A stretch of DNA of 64,000 nt from Zygnema circumcarinatum (Eukaryota > Streptophyta > Zygnematophyceae > Zygnematales > Zygnemataceae): contig CM074811.1 of NCBI GenBank assembly GCA_037447605.1, positions 1,047,024-1,111,023 of the forward strand, read 5' to 3'. The notes below the pieces were generated by a model. That model searched no databases, was not told the DNA's origin, and was given only the letters and a program-made list of their open reading frames with translations. A program made the position numbers and the translations under genes. Positions 1-11,412 of this stretch are shown one piece after another (position 1 is the first letter of the stretch; every line of letters begins with the position of its first letter).

Positions 1-371
1 CCATCCCTCTTGTCAACCTCACCGTTTTTTTTCTCCCTCGCTGTGTCCATTTCCTTCGTTTCGTCAGTCTCTCTCCTCCACATTTGCTTTTTCCCTCCCC
101 ACCCCCCTTTCCCCTCTTCCCCTCCCCCTCCACCTCCCCTCCCCTCTCCTCCCCTCTCCTCCCCTCTCCTCCCCCTCTCCTCCCCTCTCCTCCCCTCTCC
201 TCCCCCTCTCCTCCCCCTCTCCTCCCCTCTCCTCCCCTCTCCTCCCCTCTCCTCCCCTCTCCTCCCTCTCCTCCCCCTCTCCTCCCCCTCTCCTCCTCCC
301 CTCTCCTCCCCCTCTCTTCCCTCTCCCCCTCTCTTCCCTCTCCCCCTTCCCCCCTCTCACCTTTCCTGCAG

Positions 372-486
372 TCCGGGCCCCTGCGCGTTCAGGTACTGCA
401 GCCGCTCCTGTCAGCTCCACGATTGGCGGCTCCGCCACAGCGCCGTCTGCCGCCCCTCCGCCTTCCGCGCGCCGGACCAAGAATAG
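372..486 (+). CDS. MYND zinc-finger protein, C-terminal exon (gene truncated by window start)
   Basis: Only the final coding exon is inside the window. A long pyrimidine tract ends in TTTCCTGCAG (acceptor at 370-371; a second possible acceptor at 391-392), followed by an open frame to TAG at 484-486. The peptide includes YCSRSCQLHDWRLRHSAVC, the second half of a MYND zinc finger: the cysteines of YCS and SCQ and the H...C pair that bind the second zinc. The first half must lie upstream. MYND fingers are protein-interaction modules in F-box, SET-domain and other regulators, so the full protein type cannot be told. An AATAAA polyadenylation signal follows at 568-573. The upstream proline/leucine reading through the pyrimidine tract is intron, not protein. 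Confidence 0.6.
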
Positions 487-1734
487 GGCCAACACAACAT
501 GGGTTCTCTTTTCCATTTCTTTCTTTTTTTCTTTCTTGGGGGTTCTTTTTTCAGTTGTATTCGCAAAAATAAAGGCTTCTAGAGAGCCATTTCATTTGAG
601 TGAGGATGGGTTTTTCCCTTTTTAATTGGATGCAGTTAATTGGTGAGCAGTCGTTACTGCATTCGGATCTCAGAGTAGGGACTGGCTCGTTTAGTTTAGG
701 GGGCTGGAGGCACACCATTGGGAGGGAGAGCGAAAGGTTCTATCTTCACTGTTGTCTGTAAAGAAGCGTCAGGTTTTTGTGTATATGCAGCGCTTGCCTT
801 TCTGTATCGCTTCTTTTTTATTGGAAGGGGACACAACCAAACAGAAAATGTGTACCCATCACTACAAAGAAGCTTTTGAGCTTTTTTTTAGGCATGTCGA
901 TGGGAATGTTCTCATATGCTTCTCACAGGAGGGACCAAGGAGAGGAGAAACGAGAGAGGGGGCGAGGGAGAGATGGCGAGAGCGGGAGGGGCAGAGGGAG
1001 AGGGGGGACTTGTAATATGGAAGGAGAGGAGGACCGGGAGAGGAGTGGGGGAGGGAGACTTGATCTAAAAGTGAGAGAGCGGGAGAAGAGAGGAAGAGAG
1101 GGGGACGGACCGAAGGAGGCCAAGGGAGGATGGGGAGAGAACACACAGGTCAAACAATGACGGCATGAAATTTAATACTGTAAATGAACAGTATAAATCT
1201 ACAATGCAAAATAGAACTGTGGTATAAGGTTTTAACTTAGCTTAATCTGGCACTGAATTAACCGGAAAACAAGACTCCGTTTTTGCATATTGCAGCAGTT
1301 CGCAAACTCTGGCAGCTTGAAGTCTCTCTGAGAGAAGATCAAGATTAAAAAAGAGCAAATTACAACCTTGTCCTGTTCCAGACTCTGTACACGATCGTCC
1401 TCTCTCTTCCATATATCTCTCTACCCTCTCACTCTCCCCCTTCTCTCTCTCCTCCCTCTCTTCCTCCCTCTCGTTTCTGTACATTCCCGCAGTTCACCGA
1501 AGCCAGAATCCATAGAAATCCCACCCACGCCGCTTTCCTGCAACATCCCCATCCTCAAGAAAAGAAGTGTCAGTGACACAAAGAAACTCACAACTTCAAT
1601 TATATACTCTTTGTGATGACAATATTCCCAAGACACGTTACTTTGAATACAAGGGACAAAATGGGTCTGATTCTCGTACTGCAAACCGCTGATCCCCGTT
1701 CCCTCGCTATCGTTCCCGCTTCGGCTCCACTCAT
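487..1734. other. Intergenic region between convergent genes
   Basis: 3' untranslated and intergenic sequence between the MYND gene (+) and TRAPPC13 (-). It holds an AATAAA at 568-573, a purine-rich (GA) stretch at about 930-1140 and a CT-rich stretch at about 1400-1480. Short ORFs here are low-complexity products of these tracts. I see no further gene. Confidence 0.6.
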
Positions 1735-4700
1735 TTAGCTCGCCTCAACAAATACCTGTATGAGCAAATCACATAGAAACAACTCTCCTCCGTTTCAATC
1801 AACTTTACGGAACTTCACAGTTTTTCCAAGTACAAGATTTCTGCATGCATATCTGACTGACTTAATGTATCACTAAGGATGACTGCGTGTTTCCTCGAGG
1901 CTTCTAAAACTTCATTTCGGTGTGCACGCTCTGAACTGTTCTATGCTACATACAAATTTCCGTCACGTACGGTTAAACTGCATTGGCTACATGGAAACAG
2001 TTGCACTGCATAGTAAGAGATCTGACATAATAACCCACCTCTGCCGCTGGAAGTGTGTCGTACGGTTTTCCCTCTCTCACATCCTGAACACCAATTCCGG
2101 TAATTCGCTGAACTCCAGGAGCGAGGGCCACCAGACACTGTTCCCCTCCAGAAATTTTACCAGATAACAAATTATGAAAGGGAAAGAAAAAAAGAGGAGG
2201 GGTGGGGGGAGGCAGAGGGGGGGGGGGGGGGGGGGGGGGGGGNNNNNNNNNNGGGGGTCATTCTGTGTACATGAAAAAGCACCTTATTACTCAAAAAAGT
2301 TTACTTCACGATATTCCGGGATTAAAGAGGACATACCAGACTGAATTCAGTACTAGAATGAGGCTCCAAGCCGGGCACAACCTGCACAGCCAGAATAATT
2401 ATAATTTGAAGACCCCAATCAAAATCTTTTCAGTACATATTCACATTTTGTACATGGATACAAGCGGACATAAGACTGCTCCCTCTCTCTTCCTCGCCAT
2501 GTCTAAAAGGCAGATCGCCACAGTGTGGGCAAACACAAGACAACCAATGAACGCTGATAGTAGAGGCAAAAGTGCTGAAATACTAACCAGAGCTTTGGGC
2601 CCACTAACTATGACTGCCCTCCCTTGCAGGTCTTCTCCCGCCATACTAATCCGGAGAGGGCCAACACTGCGATCTGTGCAGTTCGCAAGGCGGCATTGGA
2701 CCTGTTCCAGAATCCGTTCCACTGTCACCGTTTGCTCTCAGCACGCATAGGACACGTGATCAGGAAGAAGCTTAGAAGCTATAGAAGCTTCTGCTACGAT
2801 AGATAGAGAGGAGAGGAGAGAGGGACAACAGGGTGTTCAGGGTGAACAAAATACGAGTTTCAAAGACTTTGAAGGGCCAAAATCCTATATATTTCCTATT
2901 AGTCCTTTGATGTAAGCAGTAAAGAGTGCCTATACATATTGAGCCCAATTACTGTCCCACCCAATGGACAATAAAGCAGTGTTGTATGATGAGAGGTCCG
3001 AATGAACAAAAAGCTTATGCACGATGAGAACTGAGCGTGAGGGAGAGTGTGAGAGAGAGAGAGTGGGAGTGGGAAGACACTCTACCAAGAAGGGCTTCTC
3101 AAGGACCACTCGTTTGGGCAGCTCAACAAAGCGTAGTTCCACCTCCTTCCGGGGCATAGGCTGCCCTCCCCCATACACAAAAATCCATATCACCACACAA
3201 ACTCACTTTCCAACTACACCACCATGAGCCCCAAAGTCTCTATCACATTCGAAACTCCTAAGAAGCTCATTCTCAGCCACTCACGTTCCCCAGAATCTGT
3301 TGTGTCTGAAGCCTCCCGGGTTCCCCTAGAGTTGTGCGCCACATCATTTCCAGCTTCCCCAAAGCGTTCCCTCCCTCTCCCCCCTCCTGCGGGACCCTCT
3401 CCAGCGAGTAGAGGAAGTTGCGGGACCCCCCATTGGCTGCAACGAGGTTCACTTTCTTGAAAATTCCACTGCTTCACAAAAGACACAGGTTCACATTTCT
3501 TAACGTTTAGGGTTTCGAGGTCGTTTAGGGTTTCGAAAACGTTTTGGGAACACGGGGATTTCACAAATTTAGGGTCCTTAGGGGTTGGTGTGTGGATGTG
3601 GTAAAATACTCACAAACGACTGGACTCATCTAAAATTGCTCACTAGCTGCATTGCTGATTTCAAGTTTTCAAGTTATAGTATTTACTATACTGATATCGA
3701 ACTAACGAAACATGGCACAGATTGCGCAGTACTGAGTTTGTGGGGCCCACCCGAAGACGTCATCTTCCGCCACGTGGCGGTCCTGGGGGTCGAGGAGGTC
3801 GGCCCGCCAGCTGGCAGCGGGGTCGAAGCGCACGTGGTCGAGCAGGAGGGGCAGCTTCGTGCTGTTCTCGACACATGCCTCGAGAAAGGTCGACTCCTGC
3901 AACAAGCCACATCACATCACATCACATCACATCTATACATCACATCACATCACATCTATACATCACATCACATCTATACATCACATCACATCTATACATC
4001 ACATCTATACATCACATCACATCACATCACATCACATCACACCGTACAGCGTATATTATAGACACTGTTGTGAACTGCAACAGATCACGGCCAAAGAGAA
4101 CTGAATTCAGGATCGACACGAACAGACTTCCGTCGTGAATAAGAAGTTCCGTGATGAAACATTGCAACATGCTTTCTGTTTATATGACAACATTAAAACT
4201 CCTGCATGTAGACGCCGCTATATTTCCGCAACTTGCTGCACAGTTTATGCTGCAATGAAGCGGCCGACCAACATTTGACCCCACGTGGGAAATTGTGAAT
4301 AAGGAATGCCATTCTCTATGACCTGACAACGAAAAAACTTCCGACGCGGTAGGGGTGCAATGTGGGCGATGATGAGCAGCTTCTATGGGTAATGTTATGC
4401 TATTACATATGGAAGGAAACAAGGGGTGGAGTTATTAGTTGCCTCTTAAGGTTTCGCAAAACACATTATTTCAAACATAAGTTGAAACAATGTTTCTTCA
4501 TTTGCTTTGGTCAATGACACTGCGAAAGTGGAAAAAAAAAAAAGTTATTTGAAAGGCAGCCAATGGTTAGGGAGTTGGTCACCAACTCACTCCGAACAAA
4601 AAAGAAGGGACTCCTCCACAGCTACGCAGTTACTGCGACTTGACGTCAAAGAATATCACCTCTAGGAGGTAAAGGAAGATAATCTTCATTGGAATGTAGA

Positions 4701-6659
4701 CTCAAGCATGCTTTAAGAGGATAGATATAGCAATGGTTATTCACCGGTGGAGAAATAGGTACGCGGAGTGAGAATCGGTTACTTGTTTTTAAGAAAAGAT
4801 TCCTGTCGGCTCAATACATGCTCAGATTCATTAGTGCTGATTCAGAACGGGTGAATTTGAAACAGCCTTCTCCTGTTTCAAATTCGAGGAAGGACCCAAT
4901 CCTACTTCATCTTGTGACTGTGTCATTTGGTTCTGCGTTAATGAAGGGGACAAGGGGGCAGCCTACTTTGAATTGAAGGTCCTGTAGAAGACTGAATAAC
5001 AGAAGGGTAGAGTGGGCGCACCTTGACAGTGCGGACCTGAAGAAAACCATGGAAAATGAAAAAAAAAACAGCAAATTAGATCGTAACATGTAACAAAGAG
5101 CTTATCCATAAGCAATTCTATGATAAGAAGTTTAATTTTGAACATGAATTCCAATTGCGAAGCCTTACAATTTCAAGTATCTTGGTCTGTTACATTGAGG
5201 ATGAGGAGAGAGGCGGAGGGGAAAAAGGAGGTTGTGAAGTGCGTGAACAAGAACGAAAAGACTGTTATTCAAAGGATGGAGAAGCACCTTTGTCCGCACG
5301 GAAAGTGGGTTTGAGGCAACGAATTTGAAGTACTGAGGGAGGAACTTTTGTTCTCCATTAGGATCAACATAGGTTGCTGAACATACGAGTCTGCAAGGTC
5401 CCAACACCATAACCAACTGATGATGCGTCACGCTGACATAAATGATGGAAATAGCTGCTAGAAATGGCACTCTTGTGAGAGAACTTAATGCCTTGTTATC
5501 ACGGAAAGTGAACCGGCCATCGTGAAGATTAATCAGAGCGACTGGTTTAGAGAGGGGATTGGAACTACGCTGAGATTCGAACTAGGATAAGGTTAGGGTT
5601 AGCGGTAGGGGTGGGCTAGAGTTAGCATGCATAACTTTACGAATACAGCAACTCCTGAAATGAAGCATAGTGGTGAAAAGGGCTGAAACTGTGCAGTGCT
5701 CATTCGTCTTTTCATTAGTATGAAAAAAGGAAGAAAAGGAGAAGGCTTTCTCACGTGTGGCTGCCCAGCTCTTTAATATCATGTTCTATTAGGAAGTCGT
5801 GCCGTCCTCCGGCTGCAAGTGTATTGATGGGTGACTTGGAGTTGTCTGCCAAAACAAGGCGTTGCCGCTCGGTTTGTAGCTCTGCCTGCAAAAGTTGTGA
5901 AGTACTGTCTAGGCTGAAATAAGAAAGTGAATGTACTGCAACAAATGCACCACAAGGAAAATAAAATACGAGAGGTAGCAACCACACTCCAGCACAGCAT
6001 TCACGCCAGCCCTAATACGCCACGCTTGCCGACTGGATAAGACTGCCATTTTCACGAGACTGAAGGCATGTACCAAAGCCAGCTTAAAGGGAGAGGTTTT
6101 TGCTCATAACTCTATGGACAAATCAACTTAAGGATGACAAAATCTACCTTCACAATCACGCGCGCAACCTCGTGGCTCGAGTGATTGCCAACACTGATGT
6201 AGCTACAGAATGTTTCGCCAAGATAAATGGATCTGAAACGAAGCTCAGAAGTGAAAAAAAATGATCTTCTGGCTAAAATATGGAAGATAGGAAAGAACCA
6301 CACCCAATGCACGTACAGCCTCATCGCTCGTTTGCTGAAACTAAGAAAAATGAGAAGAAATCCAGCTCAACAAGTACAAGAAAAGGTGCGTACCCAAAGG
6401 CTTGAGGCAACACCATCATGCCGTTCACACCGAACGCATCGACCGGCTCTGTCAGCTCACACCGCGCTGCGAAAAGCTCGTCTTCAAGCACTCTTGGAGG
6501 CGGAGCATCAACATCATCATCTTCCCCGTACCAGAGATCTTCCACATCATGCTTCAAGGGCAGATCCACCTGCAGAGCAGGCCTGCAGAGACGCATTACT
6601 CTGAAGGCGAGAGAGTGACCCGAGCCATCCTTCATGGCTCCCTCCCGAATGGAGCTCAT
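1735..6659 (-). CDS. TRAPPC13: TRAPPC13, trafficking protein particle complex subunit 13 (12 exons)
   Basis: Minus-strand gene with exons 6394-6659, 6148-6232, 5755-5885, 5288-5390, 5022-5036, 3751-3896, 3285-3468, 3086-3160, 2609-2701, 2337-2381, 2039-2137 and 1735-1755. All junctions are GT-AG and in phase, giving 1,263 nt and 420 residues; the human protein is about the same length. Recognised blocks, in order, are VMRLCRPAL at the N-terminus, GETFCSYISVGNHS, GGRHDFLIEHDIKELG, YFKFVASNPLSVRTK, TFLEACVENSTK, MMWRTTLGEPGRLQTQQILG, and PYDTLPAAE near the C-terminus. In TRAPP this subunit sits in the large complex that acts in Golgi and autophagy vesicle tethering as part of a Rab exchange factor. 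The start at 6659 is chosen; an in-frame ATG at 6683 would add eight residues. Exon 5 is only 15 nt and the last exon only 21 nt. Confidence 0.9.
2243..2252. other. Assembly gap of 10 N inside a poly-G tract
   Basis: Ten N bases sit inside a run of G that starts at about 2218, in the TRAPPC13 intron between the exons ending at 2137 and starting at 2337. The true intron length is unknown, but the coding exons on both sides are intact and in phase. Confidence 0.95.
3908..4041. repeat. CACAT pentamer microsatellite with CTATA interruptions
   Basis: Tandem CACAT units broken at regular places by CTATA, forming a higher-order pattern of about 18-30 bp. It lies in the TRAPPC13 intron between the 15-nt exon 5 and exon 6, starting about a dozen bases upstream of the exon 6 acceptor as read on the minus strand. 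All six frames give only threonine/histidine/serine or similar low-complexity peptides. Confidence 0.9.
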
Positions 6660-7661
6660 TCTCCGTCTCTTATAAACAAACAATCCCTAATGCCAAACCT
6701 AACCCTAGCGAGCTCTAACCCTAATACTGACCTAATCTTCACCCTAATCTGCAATTTCTGGCGAAAAAAACACCCTCTCAGCTCGACCTTTCTAACCCTA
6801 ATCTTCGCCCTGGCTGGCGTCCTCCCCAACCCTAATCGGCATCCAAAAAGGGAATCCAAACCCTATCTCCATGTCCTAGCCCTAACTGCGAACTAGTTCA
6901 ACAGAACCCGGCAAACTGTGCAGCATGTGCATACCCTGTATATGCGCTGAACATTTTATGCTCCCCTTCTCCATGGAACAGCGTTAAACTTTCGAACTGT
7001 ACGGATCTAGCAGAAAATATCACACGCTGTACGGATGCATTCAAAATTTCACAAAAAAACTGTACGCCCGCCCGCCCGCCTCTGCCGTCTTCCCGCGTTA
7101 AAAGAAAAAATTTAAAAAATCTGAAAATTTCGAGAAACTCAATTTTTTCTGAACCCCTACTCGCCGCAGTTCCGTGCCGGCCAACACCAACCTCCCATAT
7201 AAACTTCCACGACCCGAGCCTCCCCCGAACCTCCCCCGAACCTCCTCCGGACTTCCAATCCATCCCCACCGTCCGTCCTCCCCGCCAAAACTATCTCCCC
7301 GAATCGACGCCCCTCCATTCGCCACGTCACCTATCCTCCCTCCCCAACCAATCCCCCGCCTCCCTCACCCGATCCCTGCCTCATCCACACCTCCCCCTTA
7401 CCAAATTTCCAATCTCCCCCGATACTCCCCCGAGCCTCTCCCGGGCCAGGCTTCGGCTCGGGCTAGGCTCGCAGGGGCGCGGCGGCGAGGAGACGCGATA
7501 GAGGTGGGGCAGCGATCGCAGGGCTGCGCTTGGTCGCGGGCGCAGAGGGGGGTGGGAGGGCGTGCCAAGTGGCTGCTCGCGATTGCAGGGCAGAGGGGCG
7601 GCGATCTGCGGCTGAGAGAGGGAGGGAGAAAGGGAGGGAGGGAGTATAAGAGGGGGAGGCC
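6660..7661. promoter_or_regulatory. Shared upstream region of TRAPPC13 (-) and NF-YC (+), rich in CCCTAA telo-box motifs
   Basis: One kilobase separates the two divergent start codons. Between about 6690 and 6890 there are roughly eight copies of ACCCTAA-like motifs (telo-box core AAACCCTA), which read as TTAGGGT in the 5' untranslated region or promoter of TRAPPC13. Telo-boxes are known in land plants as promoter elements of growth and translation genes and as targets of telobox-Myb proteins. Closer to NF-YC the sequence becomes C-rich and then G-rich. A TATAAG at 7645 is too close to the ATG to act as a normal TATA box. Confidence 0.5.
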
Positions 7662-8555
7662 ATGGCCCAGCAACAGATGATGCTGGGAGGGGGAGGGCAG
7701 CCCGGGATGCAATACCCGGGCATGGGGGGGGGGCCGCAGATGGCGCCCTCCATGGCGGGGGCGTATGGAGGGGGAGGGGGAGGAGGGGGAGGGGGAGGGC
7801 AGGGGGGGTCGCAGGCAGGGCAGAGTCCGGGGGCTGGAGGGGGAGGGGGAGGGCAGCAGGGAGGGGCGGGGATGCCGGCGGGATATCAGCAGCAGAGTGC
7901 GATGCAGCAGCAGATGCAGTACCAGCACCTGCAGCAGCAGCACCAGCAGCAGTTGCAGCTGTTTTGGTCGCAGCAGATGCAGGAGGTGGAGCAGGCGAAC
8001 GACTTTAAGAACCACCAGCTGCCACTGGCCCGGATAAAGAAGATCATGAAGGCGGACGAGGACGTGCGGATGATCAGCGCGGAGGCGCCTGTGGTTTTCT
8101 CCAAGGCGTGTGAGATGTTCATTCTGGAGCTCACGCTGCGCTCGTGGATCCACACGGAGGAAAACAAGAGGCGGACTCTGCAGAAGAACGACATTGCAGG
8201 CGCTATCACCAGGACGGACATTTTTGACTTTCTTGTTGATATTGTGCCACGTGACGAGTTGAAGGAGGAGGGCCTGGGGATTCCCAGAGCGCCCGTAGCC
8301 ATTCCTGGCGCTGACATGCAGTATCCGGGAATGTATTATGTGCCTCAAGCCACTCCTGGCCCCGCTCCCATGGCGCAGCCGGGCATGATGGCTCCTCAGA
8401 TGATGGTGGGAAGGCCTGCCATGGCCATGGACCCCGGCATGTACACTCCGCAGGCCCGCGCTCCCTTGCAATATATGCAGCAGCCCATGCAGCAGCCCAT
8501 GTGGTCGGGGCAGCAGGTGCCGCCTCCTTCAGGAAGTCTTCCTCAGCAGGGCTAA
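7662..8555 (+). CDS. NF-YC: NF-YC (HAP5), nuclear factor Y subunit C
   Basis: Single-exon gene of 297 residues; the start has a good context (GGCCATGGCC). Residues 1-75 are rich in glycine, glutamine and methionine and include long Gly runs. Residues 76-110 are glutamine-rich. The histone-fold core runs from about 118 to 200: [20 protein letters not shown], then [20 protein letters not shown], then a helix ending in [12 protein letters not shown] and [15 protein letters not shown]. This is the NF-YC signature. NF-YC pairs with NF-YB in a histone-like dimer and then recruits NF-YA to bind CCAAT boxes. The C-terminal third is rich in proline, methionine and glutamine, as in plant NF-YC activation regions. 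No intron is needed to explain the family match. The 357-residue ORF on the opposite strand is a shadow. Confidence 0.95.
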   Translation: MAQQQMMLGGGGQPGMQYPGMGGGPQMAPSMAGAYGGGGGGGGGGGQGGSQAGQSPGAGGGGGGQQGGAGMPAGYQQQSAMQQQMQYQHLQQQHQQQLQLFWSQQMQEVEQANDFKNHQLPLARIKKIMKADEDVRMISAEAPVVFSKACEMFILELTLRSWIHTEENKRRTLQKNDIAGAITRTDIFDFLVDIVPRDELKEEGLGIPRAPVAIPGADMQYPGMYYVPQATPGPAPMAQPGMMAPQMMVGRPAMAMDPGMYTPQARAPLQYMQQPMQQPMWSGQQVPPPSGSLPQQG

Positions 8556-11412
8556 CAGGAGGGAAGAGAGCTAAGCACAGGGTTGTCAGTTGGGATATTA
8601 GGGTTATTGAAGCCTGCTTTTGGCTCGGGGGAAGAGGGGAAGCTCGCACAAACATTTTAACGTAGAATCTTCCTGAGGAGAGCCGATTCTGTCTGGTTGG
8701 CTACTGCAAACCGGGATGCAATAAGGCGTATGGGGAGAAATTTGATAGGTTGCAGCAGTCTACTTTTGGGAGGGGATGACGAGAGAGCCATGAAAGAGGG
8801 AGTTGTTTGAAGAATCATCTGTACAGGAGTTTCCATCGAGTCGCGAGGCTTGGAGCGTTTCCGTCGACTCTGTAGGGTAGCTGAGTTGAAGTCTCTGCAG
8901 TTTCAACGAATCCATTGGAGCGGGCAGCCTATCTCTTGCTGTATGTCTGATGCTTCGTAGGAGGATTGTATGATGTTGTCTGCTTGCGCTTGCAAGTGCC
9001 CTCAAGATGGGTCGCCTGATTAGGGCAGGTAGGCAGCTTCGTGTTTTCGATTTTAGGTTTCGCAACCCTCAATGTGGAACAAAAGCCATCTTGTCCATAA
9101 TGTGTCGCACTTTTTTGATGTAGTTAGCATGTCATTGCATAGTAAGTAGCGTAGTCTAGGCCAAGAGCAGGGATGGATTCTTTGCCAACAAATCTTCTGT
9201 TTTGCCATTTCTGGGAGGATGACCCCCTTCCTGCTATGACCCGCCTGGCCGAACTGACATGACTTGATTTGCGTCCATTACCTGTAAGTCTCACAGATAC
9301 CGCTTCGCAGAAATGGCTATCGGAACTACCGGTCTCTTTATTCAGCTTTTCTCCCTTTTTTCAGGTCATCCATGTGATGAGGGTCAAAAATCATAGTCCC
9401 TGATCCTGAGCAAGTGCAGTTCAAGGGGTGCATACTGTGGAGGGGCTCGGGATTCATATGAGCGTTATCTGTGAACCCTAAAATCCCGCTTTTATGCGGT
9501 TTGAAGTAGGTGATGATATCTTGCAGCAGGCTATGGTCCTGCATGTCTAGTCTGTTTTCGAGTTTTTCAGGGTCTTTTTTCTTACTTTTGTTCTTTCTTT
9601 ATTTGATTTTTTTAAAAGAATCTACTGATCACCTTTCATGCACAGTCGGTTGCTAGGATCTTTATATTCTGGTCCCTCGTTGCAGTAAGTTTACATCTCC
9701 CTCCTTTCTGTGTATAGATGCAAGGCCTGCAGTCATCCATTAGGATGAGCCCTTTCAATCTTGAATGCATCATCTACGCACTGTGACGAAGGTAGTGCTC
9801 TCACCGCCAGTTTTATAAGAAGTCCCTTCGAGGTTGTTCCCATATTTAGCATAATACGTTATACGTTAACACGTTATTTAGCATTAAACAAGCTGAAGAC
9901 ATTTTTGCCTAAAAGGAGATGACACACGGAAAGCAAACGCTCATCATAAGTCTTCAAAGACTCGAGGAAGGCAAGGGTGGGAGGGTGGGAGAGTGGGAGG
10001 GAGGGAGGGCCCGCAGAGGGTTTGATGGGTGGAAAGCAAGACAAACGAGAAAGCAAAAAAGAAAACTCGAGAGGCAATCTAAAACCTTAGAAGGCACTCA
10101 TAGCTTCTATTTTTTGTTCTTAGATCTTTCTGAGCAATTCTTCGTGGTTCCCCATGGTGACTTTGTCCGTGTACATTTGATGGCATCATCGCCATGGTGA
10201 GATCAATAGGGCTTGTCAGACTTAGATAATTCTCGTAATACTAAACATTCGCTGTTCGTCACATTTCCAGTCAATGTCAGTACAACAAAAATTCGCTCGC
10301 TTATTTTGTTTGTTCGCAGTCAGTCGCTTTTGCGCGGTAATGTCCGCCCCTCCGACCGCGTGCGGCGCCCTCAGACCTCGAACCCGCGACCACCATTTGC
10401 AAAAAGCGGCCCAAACGGCGCTACATCGTGCCGCGCGTCACGTCACGGCCCGCGCGGGGGGCGGAGCGGCGCCGCGAAGCCGCCGCCGCGTCGCGACAAA
10501 ATCAAAGTGAGGGCCGCCCGCCGTTCGTGGTCGGTCAATTTTTTAATTTCAACATTCGCCAACCAACCACGGAAACCACGGAAACGGATGATCACGTGTG
10601 CAGAAAAGATCCAAAAATGACACGATTTTCACCATTTCGTTGTCGGCGCCTTTTTTGGGTGCGGACAAAATCGTGCGGAAAAATGCTCTTTTCAGTCGCG
10701 CGGGTCAAACTCCGCAACATTGACTCGTTGGCTTAGGTAGTTGACATCGGTTCGGTTCGGTTTAGGTTCGGGGAGCGCCATGAATTTCAGTACTTAGTAA
10801 CCTGGGTTTTAGTTCGCTACTGCCGTACTATCAGTAGGTTTGAACTTTTGGAATTTGTCAAAGTTCAAGTGAAAAGGTTTCATTTGAACTTTTGAACAAC
10901 TCGAAATGAATAGTTTTCCGAATTGAACAGTATAAAAACAAAGGTCACGAGTCTCAATCTGTTCGGTTACACTTGTGGATTCCAGTTTTTGCCATGCAGG
11001 ATTCAGGCAATCTCAGAGATTTGATTCACTCCGGCCCAGTTTTCACCGTATGATTTTTTGCGCCAGATCAACGATTTTCGTACGGTACCAAAACGGAAAC
11101 GGGCAGAATTTGGACCGCGCGTGGATCTGAGTCCACGCGCTTTGCGATTTGGCAAAATCTCATTGTTGATCAGTGGATGCAATGTAAACTGATGTTGAAC
11201 ACGCCCGGTAGTTAAATGTTCAATGTTCAATTGGATTTGTTTTGGATCGCATTTGAACAAGGTTTGACGTTTGTAACGTTTGTTGGAAAAAAAACAGTTA
11301 AATCTCCAGTTGAAGGCCGCCATGGAAAAGCTTCCCGTGGCCCTCCGCAGCTTATGGATGCCTTGACTCTCGTCACTCTCCTCTCGCTTCTCTCTCCCTC
11401 TTGTATCGGAAG
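8556..11412. other. Intergenic region between NF-YC and TBCC
   Basis: Contains the NF-YC 3' untranslated region and the TBCC promoter. No ORF here looks like a protein family I know. A dispersed repeat copy sits at 10169-10207, a CpG-rich block at about 10330-10520, and a stretch at 10750-11300 has many TTGAAC/GTTCAA words. I see no RNA gene. Confidence 0.5.
10169..10207. repeat. Short dispersed repeat, copy A
   Basis: About 38 bp that match a second copy at 23594-23629 with only a few mismatches and one 3-bp length difference. The shared core is TGATGGCATC, GCCAT and GTGAGATCAAT. The centre is an inverted repeat: ATGGC, spacer, GCCAT. The second copy lies inside an insertion that distinguishes the NAA35 pseudogene from the intact gene, so this may be the end of a small mobile element. 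Confidence 0.55.

Noticed and set aside
10-572. Proline/leucine- or arginine/glycine-rich ORFs at the left edge
   Set aside because: They are translations of a CT-rich polypyrimidine tract that forms the intron end before the MYND exon.
7398-8471. 357-codon ORF opposite NF-YC
   Set aside because: It is the reverse complement of NF-YC and its GC-rich leader; the plus strand carries the complete histone fold, while the minus peptide is Leu/Arg/Pro low complexity.
10360-10410. Possible tRNA B-box (GGGTTCGAGGTC on the minus strand)
   Set aside because: It does not fit the B-box consensus ending, and no matching A-box or cloverleaf was seen.
10330-10520. CpG-rich block as a possible gene start
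   Set aside because: Three overlapping plus-strand ORFs exist, but none resembles a protein family and no splice continuation was found.
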